The notes under the pieces are model-generated. The model was not told the DNA's origin, ran no database searches, and worked only from the letters and a program-made list of their open reading frames with translations. Below are positions 26,701-33,260 of a DNA stretch of 64,000 bases, piece by piece. The DNA is from Lewinellaceae bacterium. GTDB taxonomy: Bacteria > Bacteroidota > Bacteroidia > Chitinophagales > Saprospiraceae. Position 1 is the stretch's first letter, and every line of letters starts with the position of its first letter. The DNA is taken from assembly GCA_020636095.1 (NCBI GenBank), contig JACJYN010000003.1:1240001-1304000 (forward strand). Direction: 5' to 3'. The position numbers and the translations under genes were made by a program.

Positions 26701-28809
26701 GTAGATGACCCAAGCTGCACCGCCACTCCGGTTACAGTAACTGCGACCGGGCCGTGCAGCGACGAGTGCCTAATCACGGCCAGCGTTACCGGCGTCATCT
26801 GTGAAGACCATGGAACGCCAACGGACCCGGATGACGATACCTACGGCTTTGATCTGATGATTACCGGCACTAATGCCGGCAGCGGTTGGACCGCAACCAT
26901 TAACGGACAGCCCCTGGCCAGTGGTAACTATGGCACTGCTGCCCAAATTAGCGGGCTGCTCATCAACGATGGGGATGTCACGATCATTGTCACGGATAAT
27001 GATGACAGCAATTGTACGACTGGGCCCATTACCGTGACAGCTCCTCCGGCTTGCTCCGATCTTGAGCCATGCGCCATTTCTACAGAAATTATCGAATTCT
27101 TCTGTGATGACGCTGGTACGCCGGGCGACAACGACGATGACACCTTTACTTTCTCCGTATTGGTTACCAATACAGGAGTTGGAAGTAGCTGGACCGCCGA
27201 TGATGGTACCCAGGGTACTTATGGGGTATTGGCCACCTTCGGCCCGTATCCGTCGATTGCCGGCACTGTGTTCGACTTTGTTATCACTGATGACGATGAT
27301 CCGGCTTGCCAGACACCGATGGAAGTAACGGCTCCGAACTGTAGCAGCGATTGCAACCTGACGCCGGTCATTGTGAGTGAGACCTGCGACGATCAGGGTA
27401 CCGCTGATCCTTCGGACGATACCTTTACCTGCGTAATCATTATCAATGGAAATTTTGTGGGTACCACCTGGACGTCAACAACTGGTGAAATGGGCGAGTT
27501 TGGTGTACCTTATACCTTCGGCCCGTATCTGATCTCAGACGGCGATGTGATCTTCAACGTCTATCCGGATGCCAATGACAATTGTGTGCTGGCGGTATTC
27601 TTAGCGGCTCCGCTGCCTTGTTCAGTAACGCCTTGTGGCATAACAGCGGATTATTCAGCCGTCGAATGCTTTGACAACAATACGCCGCTGGATCCTTCCG
27701 ATGACTTCTTTACCTTCACAGCAACCGTGAACGGGGATGACGTCGGCTCGAACTGGCTGGCTTACGACAGCGATGGCATGTTGCTCAACTTTGGCAACTA
27801 TGGTGTTCCGAAACAGATCGACGTTCCATTCCCCATTAGCGAGGGAGATGCCGTGATCCGGTTTGTGGATGCCTCCAATGCGAATTGCTTCATTGACCTC
27901 ACGGTGCCTGCTCCGCCAGTTTGCTCCGAAGATTGTCAGATCACAGCCGTCTTCGACGATGTGCTCTGCGATGACAACGGCACCCCGTTGGATCCGTCCG
28001 ACGACACCTACACCTTCAGCCTGCTGGTGACGAACGGCAACTTTGCCGGCCAGTGGGAGGCGGAGATAGGCGGCCTGACGATTACGGGCAGCTACGGCAC
28101 ACCGGTAACGGTGGGGCCATACAATATAGCGGATGGAGATGTAACCGTGGAGAACATCCGCGACGTTACTTCACCGGCCTGTACCTTAAGCGCTTCCTTG
28201 GCGGTACCTGCGCCGGCAACCTGTTCCGGCGGCCTGATCGTTGACTGCCCGCTGTCGACTCACTACTGCCCGATCCTGGATGACAACATTATGCTCTTCC
28301 TGACTGGGCCATTTGACTGCAGTGCAGATGTAGAAGCGCCGCTGCCGGATGTAACCACGTCTTGCGCAGGTGGAAATTACGAAGTGATAACCGAGGTCGT
28401 ACAGTACGTGAACGGCACAGCAGTGGTTATCCAAACCATCCTGCCAGGCGAACCTCGCCTGATCACGGGAGTTGGAATCGGCGACTACGTATTCCGCTAT
28501 ACGGTAACAGACGACTGTGGAAATACGGTAGTTAAAGAATGCATCTTCCGCGTTGCCGAACTACAGCCCATGTGCTACGACGGTCACCTTGCAGAACAAG
28601 GCTGCCTCTTGCGGCCCTGGCGAACAGCAGCGGCCTGGGTATGGAACGGGGGCATTGGAAAGCGAGACACCTATGCTTTTCCAGAACCAGCCCAACCCAT
28701 TCCTCAGGGGTACGACGATCCGATTCTGGTTGCCAGAGGCCGGGCGGGCGGATATCATAGTGACGGATATTACCGGAAAGGCCGTGAAACTTTACAATGG
28801 TTTCTATGA
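17692..28809 (+). CDS. Giant multidomain surface adhesin, central segment
   Basis: 3,705 codons in frame, the main body of the secreted adhesin. In order: completion of the N-terminal beta domain (to about residue 95); four 77-residue PKD/SprB-like repeats; four 89-residue Ig-like repeats (NAGxNQxIC, SGDGxF); two SdrD-B-like domains (IGDYVWEDTNGNGIQ, about 854-1095); ten DUF11 repeats (about 1098-2440), seven of them nearly identical 399-bp units. Then come eleven about 100-residue Cys-rich repeats with CxDNGTP..DDTY (2442-3520) and a last Ig-like domain (YRYTVTDDCGNT type). The frame fails after KECIFRVAEL; the true C-terminus is in the 28553-28927 frame. The listed GTG at 17692 is not a real start. 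Likely a cell-surface adhesion or matrix protein. Confidence 0.9.
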   Translation: MGGGSNPPSPYPQGPRYNDGAGALITNGSNFSGGGFFTGYWLTTGDPSNGENPSLSNGIFVGGWYTTATKFSLTSGTSGVYVSPAVASIPCTATITVNAGNDVSFCGGSSATLTATASGGDGNYTYTWDNGLGAGASHIVSPAVTTTYTVTVTDGNGCTDIDQVMVIVNDNPSVGAGADVSICLGGSTTLTATAAGGDGNYTFTWDNGLGDGASHTVSPAVTTTYSVTVTDDNGCTDIDQVVVTVNNNPVADAGADVSICLGGSTTLTAAASGGDGNYAFTWDNSLGAGASHTVSPAVTTTYSVTVTDGNGCIGIGQVIVTVNENPTVNAGPDITICEGSNTTLTATGSGGDGNYSFTWDNGLGIGASHTVSPAVTTTYTVTVTDGNGCTDTDVVIVTVNGPPTVNAGQNQDICEGSTLPLAGSIGGSATSATWSTSGDGFFNNAALLNAIYTPGPGDLSAGTVTLTLTTNDPVGPCLAASDNITISINDAPIADAGDNQSICETDVANLNGSFGGTATSATWSTNGDGSFDDVNSLTTTYTPGSNDINIGQVTLTLTTNDPIGPCPAATNDLLITIYDAPQVDAGPNQQICAGVGVQLNGLIGGSATSSTWVTSGDGTFANPNALSTIYTPGPTDISVGSVTLELFTNNPAGPCPAESDQLVIIIFRNPTANAGLDQDICEDEVASISGSVAGGATSGSWSTSGDGTFGNANALTTTYTPGPNDITAGTVTLTLTTDDPTGPCTPGSDDLILTITPGTPTATVVNGTVCSENSPYTSATDNVLDLNTLITSGPATGTWADTDNSGGLSGSIFTATLGMQGQTFQFTYAIPGVDGPGNGACNDQVYVIEVTVEDCFASIGDYVWEDTNGNGIQDDGPTGIPGVTVTLTGTTTVGGLPINDNTTTDANGNYQFTLLPPGDYKLTFGTPAGYTFTNLDAGGDDTTDSDADPNNGGMTVFENLVAGEDNPDYDAGLVQPAFIGDFVWQDTNGNGIQDGREPGIPGVTVNLYADANQDGVPDGAPIATDVTDANGEYGFPVDPGSYVVEFVTPGGFNPTDANQGGDDTIDSDADPVTGQTGIITLSSGENDPTNDAGFYQLIDLELVKTVNDPAPNVGDVITFILTLTNQGPSNATGVSVGDIVPNGYSGITNISGGGNLSGNVITWSGLNIANGSSIILTFDATVEDLGIGVNYLNVAQVTAADQFDVDSTPNNGVDTDGDGSVVNDPGDEDDGDGAEVLPESADLELVKTVNNTTPLVGEVVTFTITVSNQGPDNATNVAVQDVVPNGYSNITNINGFGVLSGSTITWSGLNIAAGGSATLTFNATVGAPGAGVSYLNVAQVTASDQFDPDSTPNNDNGDQSEDDEDNATIAPQSADLELAKTVDNSSPNVGDVVTFTITVSNQGPNDATGVAVEDYIPNGYSGITNISGGGTFAGGTVTWSNLSIAAGSSVSLTFQATVEAPGTGVSFVNVAQVTASDQFDPDSTPNNDNGDQSEDDEDNATIAPQSADLELAKTVDNSSPNVGDVVTFTITVSNQGPNDATGVAVEDYIPNGYSGITNISGGGTFAGGTVTWSNLSIAAGSSVSLTFQATVEAPGTGVSFVNVAQVTASDQFDPDSTPNNDNGDQSEDDEDNATIAPQSADLELAKTVDNSSPNVGDVVTFTITVSNQGPNDATGVAVEDYIPNGYSGITNISGGGTFAGGTVTWSNLSIAAGSSVSLTFQATVEAPGTGVSFVNVAQVTASDQFDPDSTPNNDNGDQSEDDEDNATIAPQSADLELAKTVDNSSPNVGDVVTFTITVSNQGPNDATGVAVEDYIPNGYSGITNISGGGTFAGGTVTWSNLSIAAGSSVSLTFQATVEAPGTGVSFVNVAQVTASDQFDPDSTPNNDNGDQSEDDEDNTTTSPQQADLSLSKTASNSTPNVGDVVTFTITVSNQGPSGATGVAVEDYVPNGYSGITAISNGGTFAGGTVTWSGLSIAPGGSVSLTFQATVEAPGAGVSFVNVAQVTASDQDDPDSTPNNDNGDQSEDDEDNTTTSPQQADLSLSKTASNSTPNVGDVVTFTITVSNQGPSGATGVAVEDYVPNGYSGITAISNGGTFAGGTVTWSGLSIAPGGSVSLTFQATVEAPGAGVSFVNVAQVTASDQDDPDSTPNNDNGDQSEDDEDNTTTSPQQADLSLSKTASNSTPNVGDVVTFTITVSNQGPSGATGVAVEDYVPNGYSGITAISNGGTFAGGTVTWSGLSIAPGGSVSLTFQATVEAPGAGVSFVNVAQVTASDQDDPDSTPNNDNGDQSEDDEDSEEVSPNALIDLELNKSVDNQQPGVGNQITFTITVANQGPSPATGVLVEDQLPSGFTYSTHSGGAYNPGNGIWTIGTLAAGQSVTLTITVTVNPNGDYVNLAQVVDANENDIDSNVDNGVDTDGDGNVQDDPGDEDDGDGVVIDVLCEIMVQVSNIVCNDNGTRSNPNDDTYTFSVLVTGTGTGSGWVDAGNGVSGAYGQAVAYGPYSITGNPTVFITVRDAEDAGCFAITQVQAPPSCSDVCRLTASLIGTPVCNDNGTPFDSSDDTYTFQLQVVGNNTSASGWITSNGITGAYNEIVSFGPYLVSSGNRLVSIYDQGDPNCNTFIQVQAPATCSGQCLISAEVIGRPCDDNGTPFDPTDDSYFVVVYVEGANTGSNWIASTGVEGPYNNYVAFGPYPITTDMVSFTFTDSEDPSCTTSVTAFAPPPCSFQCDLEVDVLGTNCNDNGTPTNPDDDTFTFNVVVTGTNIGNGWRQVFYNGSLGPVRPYGVPVTVGPYPVSGGDVNIRIRDISDSGCQEVFTVTAPESCSDACDITATASAASCDDNGTQSNPDDDTYRFELTVTGVNVSGGWTATVNGQPISGSYNVPVLVSGLLITDGDATIDDITDNQNATCVAPAVTVAAPASCSNVCTLVATATASACDDNGTPADPSDDVYRVTLNITGQNTGCTNWTALVNGILRSGTVGQPIVIGGIPAGQDAVITDIQCVDDPSCTATPVTVTATGPCSDECLITASVTGVICEDHGTPTDPDDDTYGFDLMITGTNAGSGWTATINGQPLASGNYGTAAQISGLLINDGDVTIIVTDNDDSNCTTGPITVTAPPACSDLEPCAISTEIIEFFCDDAGTPGDNDDDTFTFSVLVTNTGVGSSWTADDGTQGTYGVLATFGPYPSIAGTVFDFVITDDDDPACQTPMEVTAPNCSSDCNLTPVIVSETCDDQGTADPSDDTFTCVIIINGNFVGTTWTSTTGEMGEFGVPYTFGPYLISDGDVIFNVYPDANDNCVLAVFLAAPLPCSVTPCGITADYSAVECFDNNTPLDPSDDFFTFTATVNGDDVGSNWLAYDSDGMLLNFGNYGVPKQIDVPFPISEGDAVIRFVDASNANCFIDLTVPAPPVCSEDCQITAVFDDVLCDDNGTPLDPSDDTYTFSLLVTNGNFAGQWEAEIGGLTITGSYGTPVTVGPYNIADGDVTVENIRDVTSPACTLSASLAVPAPATCSGGLIVDCPLSTHYCPILDDNIMLFLTGPFDCSADVEAPLPDVTTSCAGGNYEVITEVVQYVNGTAVVIQTILPGEPRLITGVGIGDYVFRYTVTDDCGNTVVKECIFRVAELQPMCYDGHLAEQGCLLRPWRTAAAWVWNGGIGKRDTYAFPEPAQPIPQGYDDPILVARGRAGGYHSDGYYRKGRETLQWFL
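17694..17703 (+). other. G10 homopolymer at the frame break
   Basis: Ten consecutive G inside the adhesin reading frame. With nine the N-terminal signal peptide and the repeat domains are in one frame; with ten they are not. Either a slippage-prone contingency tract or a base-calling error. Confidence 0.7.
17986..18909 (+). repeat. Four 231-bp PKD/SprB-like coding repeats
   Basis: Exact 231-bp period (units begin 17986, 18217, 18448, 18679), encoding 77 residues with GGDGNYTFTWDNGLG and SPAVTTTYTVTVTDGNGC. Divergent at the DNA level, so older than the DUF11 block. Confidence 0.9.
18910..19977 (+). repeat. Four 267-bp Ig-like coding repeats
   Basis: Units begin 18910, 19177, 19444 and 19711, each 89 codons, with NAGxNQDIC at the start, SATWSTSGDGxF in the middle and TLTLTTNDPxGPC near the end. 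Confidence 0.9.
21808..24600 (+). repeat. Seven tandem 399-bp DUF11 units
   Basis: Units start at 21808, 22207, 22606, 23005, 23404, 23803 and 24202. The first four (type A, SADLELAKTVDNSSPNVGD) are almost base-identical. The last three (type B, QADLSLSKTASNSTPNVGD) are likewise almost identical to one another. Each carries a Ca-binding-like acidic linker (DNGDQSEDDEDN). The copy number may be mis-assembled. Confidence 0.95.
25015..28230 (+). repeat. Eleven ~100-residue CxDNGT coding repeats
   Basis: Each unit starts with Cys, reaches C(N/D)DNGTPxxPxDDTY about 12 residues later, then a VTGxNxGxGW strand, GxYGxxVxxGPY and D..C near the end, closing with APxxCS. DNA divergence is high. The Asp-rich loop suggests calcium binding; I do not know a named family for it. 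Confidence 0.85.
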
Positions 28810-28927
28810 CGCAGGCTATCACGAGATAAAAGTGAAAGCTGAAGAGCTCCGTGGATACGGAATGTACTTCTACAGCCTGCGCACCGCCGATTATATCGAC
28901 ACCAGGCAGATGATCTACCTGGAGTAA
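28553..28927 (+). CDS. Giant adhesin, C-terminal T9SS sorting domain (frameshifted off)
   Basis: 124 codons in a third frame. From about residue 42 it is a textbook type A T9SS C-terminal domain: LFQNQPNPFLRGTTIRFWLP, then ADIIVTDITGKAVK, ending in MYFYSLRTADYIDTRQMIYL. Removing one A from GAAC near 28559-28560 joins it to the 17692 frame as ...FRVADYSPCATTVTL. It is therefore the end of the adhesin and not a separate gene; the listed start (TTG) is artificial. The domain is needed for outer-membrane translocation and surface attachment by the type IX secretion system, so the frameshift, if real, would leave the product unexported. Confidence 0.88.
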   Translation: MPNYSPCATTVTLQNKAASCGPGEQQRPGYGTGALESETPMLFQNQPNPFLRGTTIRFWLPEAGRADIIVTDITGKAVKLYNGFYDAGYHEIKVKAEELRGYGMYFYSLRTADYIDTRQMIYLE

Positions 28928-28989
28928 AGTTGCACATAATTTGTTATTTATGAGGGCGGAGCCTAAAGCTTTGCCCTCTTTTTAATTTA

Positions 28990-29044
28990 GGGGCCGGCGA
29001 AAAAAGAGCCGTATCAAATGGGGAAGTTATTCTTCTCCGGCCCC
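28990..29044 (+). repeat. Palindromic intergenic repeat, copy 3 (short)
   Basis: 55 bp with ends GGGGCCGGCGAAAAAAGAG and AAGTTATTCTTCTCCGGCCC. It keeps only the terminal arms and the ATCAAATGGGG block of copy 1, consistent with internal deletion. It sits 63 bp after the adhesin stop and may end that transcript. Confidence 0.8.
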
Positions 29045-29196
29045 TTAGCTCTCTGACAATTCTTACGGCCCCGCCAAAATTGTCAGAAAAGGTATAATTT
29101 TAACATAGGGTACGTTTTCAACTGACAAAAGGGCCCGGGCTTTGAGTTAGCCCTACAGGGAAAAAATTAATAACTTGCGGACTTAAAAACATAAAT

Positions 29197-30765
29197 ATGC
29201 AAATCAGAACCATCTGCTTATTGTTATTCACTTTTTGCTTCATACAACTATCCTGGGCTCAATCCAGCAACGCTGATCTTTATTTCTCTCCCCAAACAGT
29301 CAAGGGCTGGCAATCTCCCGCCACAGCCATTCCGCTGGCCCAGCCGGAGCCCTTTATTGCAGTCTCTCTAGCCTGGAAAGGAGAAAGCCAGGTTTTTGAT
29401 ATTCGTTTTTCTGCTGATGGGCAGCGCTGGAGCGATTGGGAAAGCCTGCATCTCGATTCCCACGGTGAACAAAGCCCGGAGCGTTACGTCAGCGAACTGT
29501 ATTTCGCCGATGCCGGTAGCCGGTATGTTCAGTTCAGCACGCAGGGTGCGGTAGAACAACTGCAGGCCCACTTCTATGATCCTGGAAAGACCAAAGAAAA
29601 GACGGAAAGAAGTAGTGAGGCGCCTTTAAGCCTCCGGGGCCCGGAATACTGCCCCTGCCCCCAGCCGGCCTATGAGGATCGAGCTGACTGGTGCCCCGAC
29701 GGGTCCTGTCCGCCCAACTCCTCACCCGATTTCACCAATGTTACCCACCTGATCGTTCACCATGCTGCCGGTACTAATACCGCTAGTGATTGGGCTGCTG
29801 TAGTGCGTTCTATCTGGGACTTCCACGTCATTACCCGGGGATGGTCTGATATTGGCTACAACTGGTTAGTGGCTCCCACCGGAGTCGTTTATGAAGGTCG
29901 GGGTGACGGCATTCTGGGAGCTCATTTTTGCGGTACTAATGGCAATACGATGGGTGTTTGCATGATGGGCGATTATACCATTATCACCCCGGCCCAAGCA
30001 GCGTTGGATGCACTCAAAGAGCTGCTGGCCTGGAAAGCCTGCGATGCGGATATCGATCCGCTGGGCAAAGCTTTCCATCCTTCTTCCAACCTGACGCTCG
30101 ATAATATTTCCGGCCATCGGGATGGCTGTGCGACAGCGTGCCCGGGAGACGCTTTCTACCCTATGTTAGGGGCCGTTCGGCAATCGGTAGCCGGCCATAT
30201 TGCCTCCTCCTGCGCTCCCATTGGCGCCCCTCAGCAACTCTCCGCTACTGCTTTGGGTGAAACAGAGGCCTTACTGGAGTGGAGCGATATTACGGACAAC
30301 GAAACGGCCTTTCTCATCGAGCGGTCCCAGACTTTCAATGGGGGGTATGGCGAAATTGCTTCAGTTGGAGAAAACGTTACTACTTATGAAGATACCGGCC
30401 TGGAACCACAAACGGGTTATTACTACCGCATTCGCTCGGTTAATGAACAGGATACCTCTATTTACAGCAATAAAGCCTTCGTATTCACTCAGGTCGTCGG
30501 GCTGGATGGGCCGCTGAGCGCTGAGTACGTCCGCCTGTTTCCCAATCCCACCCGGAACCAGTTAAGGGTTACCCTGGATAGTGATCTGAGCGGCGCCGTG
30601 TACCTGCGCCTGTTGGACGCTACCGGCCGTCAGGCCTGGAATGCGGAAATGCAGGGCGGACAGTGGACCCTGGAAGTCCCGATGGAGAACCTTCCAACCG
30701 GCTTATACCTGCTGCAGTTGCAGAATGAAGCCGAACACGTGGCATATAAGGTCGTTCGTGAGTAG
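29197..30765 (+). CDS. T9SS-secreted N-acetylmuramoyl-L-alanine amidase (PGRP family)
   Basis: 522-residue secreted peptidoglycan hydrolase. Signal peptide 1-21 (cut after SWA). Residues about 175-330 are an amidase_2/PGRP domain: zinc ligands His188 or His189 (VHHAAG), His307 (SGHRDG) and Cys315 (TACPGD), with Tyr221 (IGYNWLV) completing the site. All catalytic residues are present, so it should cleave the amide between muramic acid and the stem peptide. A fibronectin III domain follows (345-432), then a type A T9SS sorting domain (VRLFPNPTRNQLRVTL to the end). Export to the outside suggests action on other bacteria's walls rather than the cell's own. Transcribed alone. Confidence 0.93.
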   Translation: MQIRTICLLLFTFCFIQLSWAQSSNADLYFSPQTVKGWQSPATAIPLAQPEPFIAVSLAWKGESQVFDIRFSADGQRWSDWESLHLDSHGEQSPERYVSELYFADAGSRYVQFSTQGAVEQLQAHFYDPGKTKEKTERSSEAPLSLRGPEYCPCPQPAYEDRADWCPDGSCPPNSSPDFTNVTHLIVHHAAGTNTASDWAAVVRSIWDFHVITRGWSDIGYNWLVAPTGVVYEGRGDGILGAHFCGTNGNTMGVCMMGDYTIITPAQAALDALKELLAWKACDADIDPLGKAFHPSSNLTLDNISGHRDGCATACPGDAFYPMLGAVRQSVAGHIASSCAPIGAPQQLSATALGETEALLEWSDITDNETAFLIERSQTFNGGYGEIASVGENVTTYEDTGLEPQTGYYYRIRSVNEQDTSIYSNKAFVFTQVVGLDGPLSAEYVRLFPNPTRNQLRVTLDSDLSGAVYLRLLDATGRQAWNAEMQGGQWTLEVPMENLPTGLYLLQLQNEAEHVAYKVVRE

Positions 30766-30859
30766 TTCACTACTGGACATTTGTCGGGCTGTGTAAAAGA
30801 AAGCGGCCTTCAAATTACCTTTTTCCCTTATCTTGTATCAGAACGAAAAAAATACACTT

Positions 30860-31591
30860 ATGAAAAAGTTTCACTGGATAGTTTTCGCCGGCTTTGCCCT
30901 GCTGCTATCCGCCTGCAATAAAGAAGAGGAGCCGGCTACAGAAGATATGCTGATTCTGGAAATCGCTGCCGCTCCCGGCCGGACGGCTTTAGAACCGGCA
31001 GGCTTGCCACAGCCCATTCAATCCTTTGTCCAGGATGTTTATTTCGACACCTACATTGAAACCGCCTTTCTGGCGCCGTCAAAAGGCTATGAGTTGAATA
31101 TGGGTAGTGGTGATAATCTGTTTTTCGACCGGAGCAACAACCTACTGGAATTCCGGGGCCCGCAAAGCCCGCATGGGCCCTGTTACCGCCCCGGCGCCTA
31201 TGGCAGCCCCGTCAGGGTGGAGCGCCTTCCCGATGCAGTTATCCGGTACATAACCGCCAACTATCCAGACAACGAAATCCGCCGTGTTTCGACGCGAAGT
31301 GGCCATTTTATCGTTGCAGTAGATGCCCCGGCCCTCCTTTTATTCGATGAGCAGGGCGCATTTGTGGAAGAGTTAAGCCCCATCCGATATTGCCAGGGCG
31401 CCTGTCGGCCGGTTCGGCAAGATCAACTACCTGCAGGCATTCCAGCTTATATCCGGGCCAACTATAATGACAGCACCTTCCGGCAGGCGTGTGCCCGTTC
31501 CGGCCGGATCGCGGTATGGCTCACTAATGCCGAGGGGCGGATCATCCTGGTCTTTGACCGGGAGGGCAACCTGCTTTTTGTCCGGGAGTAA
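30860..31591 (+). CDS. Lipoprotein with two PepSY-like domains
   Basis: About 243 residues from the ATG at 30860 (MKKFHWIVFAG); the longer frame from 30833 has no signal sequence at its start. The lipobox is LSAC. The mature protein has two repeats of the PepSY-like/BLIP-like fold found in Bacteroidota: LPDAVIRYITANYPDNEIRR with VAVDAPALLLFDEQGAF, and LPAGIPAYIRANYNDSTFRQ with VWLTNAEGRIILVFDREG. Such proteins are periplasmic or surface lipoproteins of unknown role. It is a single gene, 94 bp after the amidase stop, possibly with its own promoter. Confidence 0.8.
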   Translation: MKKFHWIVFAGFALLLSACNKEEEPATEDMLILEIAAAPGRTALEPAGLPQPIQSFVQDVYFDTYIETAFLAPSKGYELNMGSGDNLFFDRSNNLLEFRGPQSPHGPCYRPGAYGSPVRVERLPDAVIRYITANYPDNEIRRVSTRSGHFIVAVDAPALLLFDEQGAFVEELSPIRYCQGACRPVRQDQLPAGIPAYIRANYNDSTFRQACARSGRIAVWLTNAEGRIILVFDREGNLLFVRE

Positions 31592-31782
31592 TAATGGCTG
31601 TGTAAATTTGTCTACTGAAAGTAACGCCGGGTATACCTTGGTGATAAATTTCTCGTCAGTGTCAAAATTTTTAACGCTATGTATGCGTTAATTTACAGCG
31701 TACTTAAGATGGCAGCCCTGTCTTTTCGATGGGGCCCTTTTTAATAATTTCAGAGGCGAGGCCCTATTTCACGGAAAATGTG

Positions 31783-31790
31783 TAACTTTG
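31783..31790 (+). promoter_or_regulatory. -7 element TAACTTTG
   Basis: Exact TAnnTTTG in the 486-bp gap 31592-32077, 287 bp before the next gene. No ideal -33 box. If used, the lipoprotein message at 32078 has a leader of about 280 nt. Nothing else in this gap looks like a gene. Confidence 0.4.
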
Positions 31791-32077
31791 CGGCCAATAG
31801 CAAATAGGCCCGTTAAAATCGAACATAGAAACGGACATTCGGGTTGAATACCTGGAGTGTGAAGACAAACTGTAATAGTAAGGTATGAAAAACGATTTTG
31901 CTAACTACCTATCTCATCTTTTTGCCCACTGAAATAATTCCAGTTAAAAAAAGTTTATCATTCTAACCGCGTTTCGGGACCACCGCCCGTTACCTATTGC
32001 AGTAACTGGCGTCTAACACAACGCTATAAAGAGCAAAAAACCATTTTAACAATTTACCTAACAAAATCCAATTCCTT

Positions 32078-33040
32078 ATGACAAAGTTTTTTCTGAAATT
32101 CTCAGGCTTAGCTTTCGTATTGGCCCTCTTAATTGCTACGGGCTGTAATGAAGATAATCCTATTATTGAAAATCCGCTTGGCCCCGAGATTTCGCTGAGT
32201 GGTGGTGACCTGGAGCTTTTGGAAGGAGAGGCATTTACGGTTTCGGTAACGGTTACTCCCGGCGACAATCCGCTGAGTTCTCTGCGCCTTCTGGTAGGTG
32301 GCGCGGCTGTTCCTGCTGCCAATATTGCCGACTATGTTACCAAGATCACTGCCGGCACGGAAGACATTACACAGCAAAATCCACTGCTCGTTGACGCCAC
32401 TCGGGAAAACGGAGCGACCTACATCTACGAAATGGTTCCTTTCGGCCAACTGGAAGGCGAGACGGTAACTTATAGCTTCGAAGTGACGGACAAAGTCCAG
32501 GAAAAAGCGTCTGCTTCTTTTGACATTACCATTGTAGCTCCTCCGGGAACGGCGCTGGACAATGAACTGAGCGGCGTACTCTTCAACCAGGCAGGCCCGG
32601 CCGGCACTGGTGGACTCGACCTGGACGCCGGTACCAGCACCGGCTCTACTAATGCCGACGCTGAAATCCGGGACCTGGGTATCGACTGTAACATCAATCC
32701 CGCCACTTCCGAAAACTGGCGCGCTCAAATGGGCTCTGTCAATGGAACGGATATGAAGGCGGTGGATGTCGCAGCTCAGCCCGAAGGCTTTTCCTTTGAA
32801 AATGTAAAAACAAAGGAAGCGATCGTTTCCGCTTATGATTCAGGTATTACGCTGGCCGACGGTGTCAGCACCAGTGCAACTTGTGTTGAAACGGCAGTTA
32901 CCGATGTGAGCGACCCCGTTTCAGTGGGCGACCTTTTTGTTGTCAAGAAAGGCGATGTTTACTATATGCTTCAGGTAGATGAAGTAAATAAGGTAAGCGG
33001 CTCCAACGGTGACAACTACGTACTGTCGATCAAGTACTAA
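32078..33040 (+). CDS. Hypothetical lipoprotein with Ig-like domain
   Basis: 320 residues. The signal peptide ends in lipobox ATGC (Cys24), giving an envelope lipoprotein. Residues about 38-155 look like a bacterial Ig/cadherin-like beta-sandwich (ISLSGGDLELLEGEAFTVSV, and ETVTYSFEVTDKVQEKASAS). After a Gly/Thr-rich linker comes a second domain (AEIRDLGIDCNINP ... LFVVKKGDVYYMLQVDEV), which is not recognised. Proteins of this layout are frequent in Saprospiria. It is transcribed alone. Function unknown. Confidence 0.78.
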   Translation: MTKFFLKFSGLAFVLALLIATGCNEDNPIIENPLGPEISLSGGDLELLEGEAFTVSVTVTPGDNPLSSLRLLVGGAAVPAANIADYVTKITAGTEDITQQNPLLVDATRENGATYIYEMVPFGQLEGETVTYSFEVTDKVQEKASASFDITIVAPPGTALDNELSGVLFNQAGPAGTGGLDLDAGTSTGSTNADAEIRDLGIDCNINPATSENWRAQMGSVNGTDMKAVDVAAQPEGFSFENVKTKEAIVSAYDSGITLADGVSTSATCVETAVTDVSDPVSVGDLFVVKKGDVYYMLQVDEVNKVSGSNGDNYVLSIKY

Positions 33041-33226
33041 TAATAGGAGAGCATAAAGTAGGGAAAGGCTGAGTAACTTGTTTTGCACTCAGGCTTGGCC
33101 TGCAAGGCATTAAAGGGCATGGTTCCGGACAGGAGCTGTGCCCTTGCCTATTTTATAATGCAAAAGGGAAAATTTTATGTTCCTTTTGAGCGTATAGATT
33201 GAGGCGCCCTGCAACATCCATTTTTT

Positions 33227-33234
33227 TATCTTTG
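33227..33234 (+). promoter_or_regulatory. -7 element TATCTTTG
   Basis: Exact TAnnTTTG followed by CGGG, 26 nt before the ATG at 33261. The nearest TTG (33199) is further than the ideal spacing. Confidence 0.5.
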
Positions 33235-33260
33235 CGGGTCAAGTTTTGTCAAATAATACC

